Source: Nelumbo lutea (Eukaryota > Streptophyta > Magnoliopsida > Proteales > Nelumbonaceae). Taken from it: DNA of 64,000 bases. The notes under the pieces were generated by a model that was not told where the DNA came from, made no database searches, and saw only the letters and a list, made by a program, of their open reading frames with translations. Shown here piece after piece: positions 11,890-23,000 of the stretch; the first letter of the stretch is position 1, and each line of letters opens with the position of its first letter. The position numbers and the translations under genes were made by a program. The stretch spans positions 74,186,383-74,250,382 of the forward strand of contig JAKGHH010000002.1 in assembly GCA_022828595.1 (NCBI GenBank), written 5' to 3'.

Positions 11890-12720
11890 TGATGAGGGCA
11901 AATTTGGCCCTCTAGTGGAATTGTGACACGTGGCACCTCGTGCCAACTAAGTATGGCCTCTTGGCAGCTAGCCACAGGCAGCTCGCCATAGGCAGCTCGC
12001 CACAGGCAGCTCGCCATAGGCAGCTCGCCACAGGCAACTCGCCATAGGTAGTTCGCCATAAGCAGCTTGCCACAGGCAGCTCGCCATAGACAGCTCGTCA
12101 CTTGTAGAGTAGCTCGGTACAGGAGTAGTTTGACGTATTGTAGGAAGATCTCATGCCTGACGACCTGGTCTAGACATCGACCCGCCGATTGACACGGGCG
12201 CTGACCTGACGACCTGGCCCAGACACTAACCCGTCGACTGACACAGGCGCTGACCTGACAACCTGGCCCAGACACCAACCTGCCTACTGACGCAGGCGCC
12301 GCCTTGACAACCTGGCCTAGGCGCCGACCTGGCCGCCTGACACAAGCGCCAGCCTGACGACCTCGAGGAGTTCACCACCGTACCCCGGTTCTGACGGGAT
12401 GTGACAAGTCTTACCGTTTGGAGGATTTTCACCCACCTAACCCGCGAGGACTCCGGTATATAAAGACCTCACCCCCCAAAGGGGAGAGGGATGGAAAAAA
12501 TGCGGAGGTAATCCCTGCTCTCTAGCTCTCTCGTTTTTCCAATATTATCTTCAGAGCTCTCTACAATCAGAATGCTAACTTAAGCGTCGGAGAGCCCCCA
12601 CCGGGAAAATACCCCTGGGTCATCTGATTCAGTTCTCGCAGGTCCCTCAACTCCCACCGCCTACAAAGAGGAGGAAAAGATGGAGTTCCCGCAGGTCCCT
12701 CAGCTCCCGCTGCCTACAAT
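11890..12720 (+). repeat. Family X LTR, right, truncated
   Basis: Starts TGATGAGGGC like the left LTR and follows it, with scattered differences, through both minisatellites and the TATA box (12457). The match stops near 12720, so the last ~270 bases are lost. Confidence 0.82.
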
Positions 12721-14240
12721 GAGGACAAGTGGGAGTAGGAAATTTTCTTAGACATAGGATGTAAAGTAGATTTCCTAATTCCTTTTTTTTCTAAGCAATA
12801 GGCAAATCAAGGTCATTAGAGTAGAAGAATTAACAAGGATAGGAGAGGAATTAGCAATGGGAACAATGGGTAAGGAGTTACCTGAATGTAGATCCATTTG
12901 AGGCAATTCTAGTGAGATGATTTTGGTGGGCTCTTACCTATGGCAGCCATATCTTTCTTCCTATCCATCTGCCTTTAGAATTCTTGCAAAGGAGCAGTAG
13001 GAAGGAGAATGGTGACCATAAGAGGAAGAAGTATCTCTTCTATACTTGTATTCTTCCCTTAAAGAGAGAATGGGGGAAATAAAGGAGTATCTTCAAAAAA
13101 GGTAATATCATGGTGTTGTGACATGTCATAGGTTAGATCATAACATTTGTGTCCCTTATGAGTAGAAGAATACCCCAAGAAAACACTTGATAACTTTGGG
13201 ATCAAGTTTAGACCTGTGTAGACCCAAGACATGAATGAAACAAACATAGCCAAAGACTCAAGGAGGTAATGAAAAAAGGGATTGACTAGGAAAGAGAAGA
13301 GAAAAAGGAGACTGGAGTTAAGGCTATGGGATGGCATTCTATTTATAAGATAAGCATGATTTCATCCCAGAAGTGACGAGGAATATTCATGTGGTACAAT
13401 AATACACAAGTAACTTCACACAAATGTTTGTTTTTCCTTTCAGCCACTCTATTTTTGTTGAGGCGTTTAGTTACATGAACTTTGATGTGTGACACCTTTT
13501 CTGGTTAATGCATTTATATCTTTTTCAAAATATTCTTTGCCATTGTCTGATCTAAGGATTTTGATGGACTTCTCAAATTGAGTAAGGATCATGTGGCGAA
13601 AATTCTTTACAATCCCAAAAATCTCATATCTAGATTTAATCACATACTGCTAGGTACATCTAGTGCAGACATCCACAAAAGTAATAAGATATTGAATTCC
13701 ACCCATAGCAATAACAGGAAGAGGTCCACACATATCAATATGAATAATATTAAAAGAAACCAAACTTCTTTTATTACTAGTATAAAAAATTGTTCTACAA
13801 TGCTTGGAATATTCACAAACTTCACACTAAAGACTAAACATAGACACAAGCTTAAGAAACTTAAGAAAAAAGAACTCTCGAGGACTGAAAATTAAGATGA
13901 CCCATTCTAGAATGCCACAAGTAGATTCTAGATTTATTAGGACACTGACTAGTGGGCTGCAAAGTAGATGGCTGAAAAGTGGAATCTAGAAGGTAGAGAC
14001 AATCAACTTCAAGACCTCTGATCATCCCTCTCTGTGCTTGAGTTAGTAATCAAATTAGGTGAATGAAAAACAGATGAAAGGATAAGATTAGAATCCAAAT
14101 GAGTATCTTGCTTTCCAGAGATGTCAACTAACTTCTATTACTGGTTAAACATGCAATAATTGTCCGAGATGTAATATGACAATTCTGTTTTAGTAGGGTG
14201 AATGTGTATATGAAGGGTGAGTGATAAATATTTCAATTTA
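12721..14240 (-). pseudogene. Ty1/copia pol relic (GAG-pre-integrase to integrase)
   Basis: Reading the minus strand from high to low coordinates: LWHSRMGH (GAG-pre-integrase motif, 13895-13920); an integrase-like VDLFLLLLWVEFNILLLLWM frame (13640-13849); a NGVAERK-like block near 13450; and LIPKLSSVFLGYSSTHKGHK followed by HDITFFEDTPLF (13059-13250), the integrase C-terminal region of copia elements. Several frameshifts and stops break it, and no LTR pair was recognised. Confidence 0.78.
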
Positions 14241-15395
14241 ATAGCTTGTCAATTAAATAATTAAATGCAGTGGAATAATAAATGTAGTAAGCATAAGAGA
14301 CAAGGAGAAGAGGGTACCTGGATATATAGTGGTTCGGCTCTCCTAGCCTATATATGCTCCTCAAGGAAACCCCCTTGAGAATTTCAATCCACTATTCCAT
14401 TGAATAGTACAACAAACCAGTTTTAACAGGTGTAATTACACTGTTTTTGATCAGTGTTCACGGGTTCTTGGCACATCATTTCCAACCAGTGTTCACAGGT
14501 GCTAGTCACACATATACAACCAGTTCTTATGATGCTTGGTTACACCATACTTTGCAGATTGACAAAGTGTCTGCTACACGAGATCACACTTGCTTTCATA
14601 GACAGAGTTCTTGAGATATTACAGTGTAAGTTCAACAATATAACCATCTTTGATCAGATAGAACAATGCAAGCACAAACTATTCAACTCAGAATATGCTC
14701 AACTCGGGCTAGATGGAGCTTCAACAGATTCTACAAATTTACTTAAAGCTCTCTGACTTGGTCTTTCTGTTTTTTTTTTTGATGAGTATGACTTGGTCTT
14801 TCTGTTTTTCCCCCATTTTCATTTTCTTAAAGATTTTATTCTTTCAAGTTCTAAAATTTCTGATCCTCTTAGAAAATCACTTTCAAATTGATTCAATTGG
14901 GCTTAAATACTCAGTCCCCATAAGTTTACCATTGCTCAAAGTTTGAACACTTAATGCTCATTTTACCATTTTAAATTTGGGCATTTAATGCGGGCTCAAC
15001 GGATAGAAAATTCAAATAGAGTAACACATAGGGGATGTCTCTTTATAAGTCAGGGCCGCCCCTTAATCACCCAAAATTTTGTCTCAACATTCAAACTCAA
15101 GGGTTGATTACTCATCCCTTAGAGGTTGTCCCTTTAAACCCAAAATATTACATTTCAAAGTTCAAATCCTGGGGGGATATCCCCATGTTACCATGAGTCG
15201 TCTCATGAGCCAAGGCCAATTCTATCACTATTCCAAATGCAGAAGAGTTGCCTCTTGATTCTTAAAACTTTAATGCTCATTATTCTTTTTGGCAAAGATT
15301 GATTCACAGACCGGGGGATGAACTATGGTGGAAATTTCATCTCAGCTGAGGGGTGAACAAATGGAAAATTCTCTGTTAAATCATATTATATGCTT
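14241..15395. other. Unassigned, probably repeat-derived
   Basis: Around 14325-14420 (GGTTCGGCTCTCC ... CTCAAGGAAACCCCCTTGAG) has the look of retroelement leader sequence. The rest shows no gene. Confidence 0.3.
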
Positions 15396-16097
15396 TCAGC
15401 AGGACGAGTTCAGACTCAAATCAACTTGATGGTTTGTGGAGAAATCCGGTGCCCCCAAGAGTTGAAACTTTGGTGTGGCTGGTGGCAGTGGATAGCATCT
15501 TGACTGTGGATCACCTGAAATCAAGAGTCTTCAATATGGCTAACAGGTGCTGTTAATGCAAAGAACAAGTGGAGAATGTCAGTCATTTATTTTTCTCCTG
15601 CAAGATTGCTGGTTTCACGTGGAGAATGTTCACTGTTATGTTTGAGGTCTCTGATTTTCATCCAAATTCAGCTGCAGAAATCTTCTCTTCATGGCCTAAG
15701 TTGAGAGAAGAAGATGAAGGTGATATGGAGATGCATTCCATTGGCTATATGTTGAAACGTATGGAAGGAGAGGAATAGAAGAATTTTTGAAGACAAAACT
15801 TGCAGTTTGGATAGGATTGTAGCTTCTGTCAGCAGATCTGTGGCAGATTGGGTTATGGTACTCCCAGAATTCAGACAAATTGATAAAGAGGACCTGGGGG
15901 AAAAGTTGGGGGAAGTTTTGGGTTTTTCAAATGTGTAATTTTTTTGATCAATATTCAAATGTGTAATTTGAAGAATTTATTTTGATTTCTAATTTATTTT
16001 AATTGTTGTTGTAAGGGGGTGATTACATATCACCTAATAGATTGTATTCTTTTTTGTTTCAGTGAAATTTTATTTTACCCATCAAAAAAAAAAAAAA
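15396..16097 (+). pseudogene. LINE 3' end (zinc-binding RT C-terminus) with poly(A)
   Basis: The plus strand reads PRVETLVWLVAVDSILTVDH and then, past a TAA, CKEQVENVSHLFFSCKIAGF: the zf-RVT domain that ends plant L1-type reverse transcriptases. A frameshift near 15770 separates the tail ERNRRIFEDKTCSLDRIVAS. The copy ends in an A tract at 16084-16097. It is 5'-truncated and dead. Confidence 0.82.
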
Positions 16098-16735
16098 GCT
16101 AAAACTTAACCACAGCAAGTACCTAAGTCTAGGGGAACTTAGGTAAACCTCCTAAGGTCCAATCTATGGGGGAAAACACTCCTTCAAGCCCTTCATCAAT
16201 GCATATGAGCTAATAATGACAAAGACCCTAAATGGTCAGGTTTAACACTTAAGCCACAGCTAAGTGACTACTTGTTCAACATGCTTTGACATATCAGCAC
16301 ATGGGCAGTACTCGTACTTGATCTTGGATCCTTGAACCGAAGAACCTTTGAAGCTTGAGCAGTACGCCTTCCTTTCTTCTTCTTTGCAAGATGCTAATGA
16401 TGTAACTCTTTAAAACTTGATAGCATGCCTTACTTTCTTCCTTTCTTCTTCTTTTGAAAATGTTATATTCTCCTGTTTGTCTAATATAGAACTAATGAGC
16501 ATACAGAATTATTTGGAGAAGATTCAATACATTCATGTGAAATCAACCATTTATGCATCAAGTCCGTCAAAAATATGCATTCATTTCCATGTAACATTCA
16601 ATATTCACTACATAATTTTCCCCTGAAGAGATGCTTGATCAAAATAAAACTCATGAAAATTGCACATCAAAATAAATTCACTAGTCATTCAATCATATGC
16701 CATTAGCAAAACACAATATGCTTTTCTTTTTTATG
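16098..16735. other. Downstream flank of aldehyde oxidase
   Basis: AT-rich sequence between the LINE tail and the aldehyde oxidase 3' end. No gene seen; it may hold any 3' UTR beyond the first poly(A) signal. Confidence 0.4.
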
Positions 16736-16741
16736 TTTATT
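16736..16741 (-). terminator. Candidate poly(A) signal of aldehyde oxidase
   Basis: AATAAA on the minus strand, 65 bases past the stop codon. It is the nearest canonical signal, but transcript data are needed to show that it is used. Confidence 0.45.
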
Positions 16742-16806
16742 AGCAAAACACAGTATGTGCGTGTGTCTATATAATGCGCAAAACATCACGACCATGAGCT
16801 TCTAAT

Positions 16807-17024
16807 TCATTTATGAGAAAGCAGGCTCTGCAAGTATCTCTCCACATTGTCAAGCCCACATAGCTCCTTAACAACAGGCATGGTTGCAGGGACTTCCAAC
16901 TGAAAGGCTGAATAAGATTCATCTGAGCTGCACCATTTAAGAAGCTCCTTCCTGGCTTCTCCAATGGCTGCTCTTGTTGCACAGTGAACAGATACTGCTA
17001 AAAGTAATGGTGGCTCCCCGGAAG
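16807..17024 (-). CDS. AO: Aldehyde oxidase exon 10, with stop
   Basis: Residues 1287-1358 and the TGA. Begins [18 protein letters not shown], so the active-site glutamate (E1290) is intact; ends [14 protein letters not shown]. Acceptor tgtgcag|CTTCC. Confidence 0.93.
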
Positions 17025-20000
17025 CTGCACAAGAGTCAAATAACCATTGGTTATTATCAGTCATGTTGCTTAACCTGATAAAATATGTAATTGTGCATAT
17101 TCCACTAGGATTTTTTTTTTCTTTTTTTTGATGAAATAACTATTACCGTATCCTAAGAAAACCAATACTCCCAGTTTACCAAGTTCATAGAACCCTTAGC
17201 CATGATGCAGGGTATCCAACCCATTTGCATGATCCAATTGGCCCAATTAAAGGTTGGGCAGTATGAATGGTTGCAATGGGCATTCAATTAGCAAGATAGT
17301 GGACATACCCAGTCAAATTTAGTAGGGGCTAGGCCCAAAGCTTCAAAACTGGTCCATGGACTGAAGGCCCGTTTAAGAATCAGGTTCAAGTTTGGACCCA
17401 GTTAGTGGGTAGCAGTTAAAAATATGAGCATATGAATCTTTAAATTTATAAGAGAGGATAATGCATATCAACATGCTTTCGCTACTGCAAGAATGCAAGA
17501 AAGATTAGATTTGTGTATTTTTTTATGAGATACCATCAACTTCTAGATACCCAATCAAATGCTAATTATTTGCAGGACAGCTCTATAACCACCTGTTTCA
17601 TACACAGACCAAGACCATAAAAGACATACTTAGGATGGATTTATTAGGGTCCTGGTGTGGGTCTACCTGGACCTTGCCCATAACACTGTATCCAGTGGTC
17701 TCTTTGCTGTTATTTTTTTTTTATTCTTTTTGATAAAGGACATAATTATATTAGTAGAAGAAGATTATAACCAAACTGTTCAAACAAGACATAAGGAGAT
17801 CAGAACAACAGCTAAGAAATGATCACGCATATACTAATACAAGAGGCAGATTACAAATGGAACCACCCTAGCCCAGGCATTCCTCAAATACACCCTTGAC
17901 AATTGACACCAGCACTGGTTAGATTATCAGCAAGCGAATTAGCCAATCTGAGGACCCATATAAATGAGCTGTTCAGGTTTCTTCCCAAATTTTTTGCTTC
18001 ACTGACCAAGGCCCTGAAATTCCATGATGGTTCTTCCTTGGAATTGAGCCATGAGATAACCACTTTGCAATCACCTTCAACAATCATCCCTATCCATTCT
18101 GTAGTGACAGAAGTTTGAGTCATTATATCACCGCCGGCAATTTGGCTCTTAATGAATTGCCAACGTCAATTGCTCCACAGAAACTTAACTTGATAACACC
18201 ATCTTCATCCCTACAACTCAACCTAGCCCCGATTCTCCTGGATTGCCAAGATAGCAGCCACTGAAGTTGAACTTGAGACTGCTATCTTTGGTGGGTGCCA
18301 TTCAACCACTTTCTGTGGTCTTCCTATTTCACGATCAACCAGAGTTTTCCACCCTCGCAAGAGATCATTCATGTTAATACCTTTAAATTCTTCACAAATT
18401 AATACCCCAATAAACCACTCTTACCTTGATTAATTCAATCAAAGCTTCATCTCTACCTTCTTATTATCAAGTACTTTGCATTTCTTTCCCCCCAAATGCT
18501 CGATAATATTGCAGCCCTTATATGATGCCATGGTAACTTCTTTCTCTTAGTGTTGCACCCTACAAGTCTTGTGAGAACAGCTACATTACATTTTGAGGGG
18601 CAATCCAAGATTTCCCAAATAATGAAAAGTAGTTCCAAACCTGGCAAGTATAATGACTATTGATATGTTGGGCTGGCCACTAGTTCTTAGTTTTCTTGCA
18701 GCAACCCTATTAAGTGCATTCATGTAATTTTATCATTCATTGTAATTAGAGTTAATAAAATATGATTTGGGGGCTGGGAGACAGCCCTTATGTAATTTTA
18801 TCATTCTTGGAGGGAAGGCAACAGTTGATGATTGGCTATCCAAAAAGAGCATTCTACTTAAAAAGTTTGAGGGTGATCTTTCACTTAGATGAAAGTAGGG
18901 GAAGGGTACTCCCTGGCTTTCATACTCTTTGTTTCCCACATTTTGTACCAAAAGGTTGGGGGGGGGGGAGAGACTTAAATATTTTTTTTTGGTCAGTGGG
19001 AGACTTAAATATTTTATTCCTAAAAGTTTCATATAGGATAGTTTTCCAAAAGAATTATGTTCTTTTCTATAATTGAAATGAAAGTAGGGGAAGGTTAAGG
19101 AAGTCTTTCTATAATTGCTCTGTAAATCAGAATTTACCTTTGGAGGAGAGAACACGTTTTTGGTGATGTCCACTGTTCAGGATCTCAACATTAAACTGCT
19201 TTGGTATTGTGTCAATGGTTGGGATCTTGTAAGTGAATGTACCCTCTGATATAACCAACCCATCTGAGTTGCTGAGGTACTCTTCCAGCATGAAGAAACC
19301 AATTCCTTGTACAAAAGCTCCTTCAATCTGTGCAAAGAAATTTTCAAATGTGAGGCCCACTTACATAGTTCTGTGGTAGCCCAGACAACTCATTCAAATC
19401 TTCCACCTGACAGTCCTAGAACAAAAGGACCTGATTGAATATCATAATCATTCTACAGATTTTTCACATTTACCAATTGTTCTGGCTAATAACAGGATGA
19501 GATATGATACAGAATGGTTAGAATCATCCAGCCAGATCAATTTCACATAGAAAGATTCCTGGTGGTATCAATATGATAACAATGATTAGCTGTCAGTGGC
19601 AGCCCCTATGCATTTTAGCTACAGAAGTGTGATTGTCAAGTTGTTACTAACATGCATTTTATGGACCAAATGAATGAGAAAAACAAAATAAACTTCCAAG
19701 TATTGAGAATGTGAGTAACAGAAGGATAGGAACTTAAGAATGGGGTACAACTTCAAATAGCATTGCAGTTGAACAAACCTGTCCCAAATCAACAGCAGGG
19801 TTCAAGCTCTGTCCACAGTCATAAATAATATCCGTTTGCAAAATTGAAGTTGCTCCAGTGAGAAGATCTATCTCCACCTGTGATTCAAACAGCTTCATTT
19901 GTTGGCTGTTTATTGAAATTTAAGAAGAGTAGTAGACAAGTGTTTTTTATGGTACCTAGCAAATCCACTACATGACCTTTCAGTACAGAAATTAGGTTAA

Positions 20001-23000
20001 ATTGTATACATATTGTCATTATATATCAGAATTAACTATGGAGTATTAGGCTCAGTCCCATAATCCATAAAAAAGAAGTTCTAATGATTGGGAAGTGGAC
20101 CTATGATACCTAGATGCCTAGATACCTATACATGATTTGCATACCAATGCTGAACATCATACTTATTAGATATGGCACTGGATATTGCATGGACACTTAT
20201 AGATGTGTTTTACAGAGTCAACACTTGTAAAATATGTCAAATGGCATGTTTCAATAAATTATATTATAAACAAATCTTTACATAATAAGAAATTTAATTA
20301 AATTTTGAAAGACATTAGTCGTGAGAAATTACATTTTGCTTTCAAAACTAGACAAATAGGCATGATATACATGGGACACCCATATGCATATCCATTTCCA
20401 GGATTTAAGGAAATGGAGAGTTGTACCTTTATGTCCATGTTCGTGCCCATATCTGTGCATCATGTAAGTAAGCTCAATTGGAAGGTGTCGAACTTATGGG
20501 CTGTTTGTAGAGCTGATAGGTCTAATGAACCCAATGGGCCTTTAGTTCTTAGGTTTTAATTACTTGTAATTTATTTGTACTGTTTGTTATTGGGCCTAAG
20601 TTATTAGCATAGTTTTATTTAAGTTGTTGGGACCACACTTAAGTTAGGTTGGCAGGGGTTTGTTGTCAATTGATTGTATTCGCAAACAAGTATAAAATGA
20701 AGAGGTATGGGCAGCAGAATGGTTGTTTTGGCCTCCCTTTCATTTTCTCTCTTCTTTCTACAGGCTTTTCTGCTTGGTTTTGTTGCTGTTTTCTGTTTCT
20801 TATCAAGTTATACTTTGACTACTTGGTATAAGAACTGCTTTAAACTCTTTTGAGAGAGTTCTCATGCAGCCCTAGGATCAGAAGCTGCATGAGAGTATAG
20901 TAGGGATGATCGACTACAACTTCTTGGCCTGATTCTTGGAGTTCTTTGGGGTTTCCTATTACCCACACTGAGATAGTGAAGATCTGCCTAGAGAACAGGA
21001 AGAATCATGAGGAAAAAGGGCTTGACCTTCTTTCTTCAATCTGGGAAGATTTATTTAAGGCTTTGTTGGAGATCGATCTTGGTAGAAAGGGATACTGGAC
21101 TATTCTGGACAGTCGGGCAGCTATATTGGTCCTTATGTGGTCTTCCGATTGATTGTCTTGCTTCAGGAAGTGTTCCAGGGCTTCTTCTTGGGGTTGTTTT
21201 CTCTTGTATTTCTGAAATGCCTGTCTTCTATGTACTCATTATTGTACTATATCTATTTGTTTTGATTATAACGATATTGGCAATATTATATTGAAGGGAT
21301 ACTTATATTACTTTCCAATTCCTACTTGTATAGAGTGGCTAGTCCAATTAATTAAAAATTCGTTTGGGGGGTGGGGGTGGGGGTGGGGGAGGGGATGTGG
21401 GGGTAGACAATTTTGTTAGTTTATGAGGGTATAGGTGTATATATGCATGCAAGGTAGAGAAATAAAGACTTAGACTTGCCTCAGCTTTTGTTTCATAAAG
21501 GAAGGTTATGAGAGTGAGGAGTGGTTAGGGAGGTGTTCATTGACTTCTCCTCCAAACAATAGGTTGCATGAGAGATTTCGCACAAGGGGGTTGGTGATAG
21601 GGAGTAGTGGGGCTGTTTTAATGCATGACTAGAGTTTTGAAGCATGTTTAATGCAGGTATGAAGGGCCTTCATGAATCTTCTGCTCATTGACGGTGAGAG
21701 CAGCACCTATGTTTGTTTGGAATAGGGATCTAAGTTTCAAGGTTAAAGCATATGAGTCAGACTTGGTCTCTTTTCCCAAAAATTTCAAAAATACACTAAT
21801 GTTATTTTATACAAATAAAAAATGTAAAACAAATATATTGATGTACTCACCTCACTAACAGCAGCACCATAATTTAGATACCGCATAGATGTAAATTCAG
21901 GAACATAGTAAGCACTTGCAGATAAGTTAACTGCTTGTAGATTTGCCTGCAAGGTGCAAACCAGATGTATTGAGACAGAGAGTGCTTTTCCTGCCAAATG
22001 CAGTTTCTACAAAATTTCCAAAGACAAGTGAAATTCTTATCACTTCTGTGATAAAATTGTAATAATAAGCAAATCCAGCATCATAATATGAATGCATCCT
22101 TTTGGAATTATTTGACAATGTTCAAGTATTAAGGAACCATTGGTTAACGAACACTTTTAGCCATCAAGACAGTTCAACCAGGTGCCTTCTTGGGTATTCA
22201 GAATATACATAGATTTTCACCACCAATGTTGAAAAATCTCCTTATTACAGTTAATGTTCCAAGTAAAAAAAATTTTGGCTATATCCAATAGGGCTATGTT
22301 TGGTTTGATAAAAAATAAGAGAGAAACAGAAAGTTGAAGGAAACTTAATAACTGTCCTTTAAAAACACAGCCTCTTTAGTTTACTGAGGAAAAACCGAAA
22401 AAAACAGTCTAACAGTCTATTATTTTGATGTCTGGACAACAATATAGCCTCAGCATCCATAACAGAACTAATTCTTTGTTTAGGAGAATTTCTAATAGTC
22501 TACAGAATTCTTGCTTTGAATAATGCAGCTTTATGGCCATGGGCAATCTAGGTTGTCCCGAACATATAGACTGATAAGCTCTCAATGGTTCATTCTTGCC
22601 TTCATGCATTCGTAAATGGGCCTATATAGCAAATGGCCAGCTAACAACTATAGCTGATTCTGACATATCTCAGTGCATGATCACTGTTCTCAGTACATGG
22701 TTACTTTTCAAAACGTGGACGTCGGTTGTATATGAGTGTGATGGGTGGTGTCACTCACGTGATCCTTGGGTTGTTCTGGACTGGCACATGGGCCTGATGG
22801 GCCTGACCTGCACCACTTGGATCTTCTCCTCCGCTGGGCCTAACATTCCCGTCTCCTTCAAGAATGACCTTGTCTTCAAGGTCGAGGGAAGGGAACTGCT
22901 TCTGTAGTTGGTCATAGTCCTCCCACGTGGCATCCTCCCGAGGTAAGCCACGCCATATGACTAGGGCCTGTTTAAAGACCTTATTGCCCCAGCGAACCCA

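Larger units (their letters stand above)
10001..12720 (+). mobile_element. Family X non-coding LTR retrotransposon (copy X1)
   Basis: Order is LTR (10001-11163), primer site, short internal region, polypurine tract, then a second LTR truncated at 12720. The LTRs start TGATGAGGGC and the first ends ACGGTTACATCA. No coding frame for gag or pol is present, so it depends on enzymes from elsewhere (LARD/TRIM-like). It cuts a lectin-kinase relic on its left and joins copia debris on its right, so no target duplication can be read. Confidence 0.85.
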
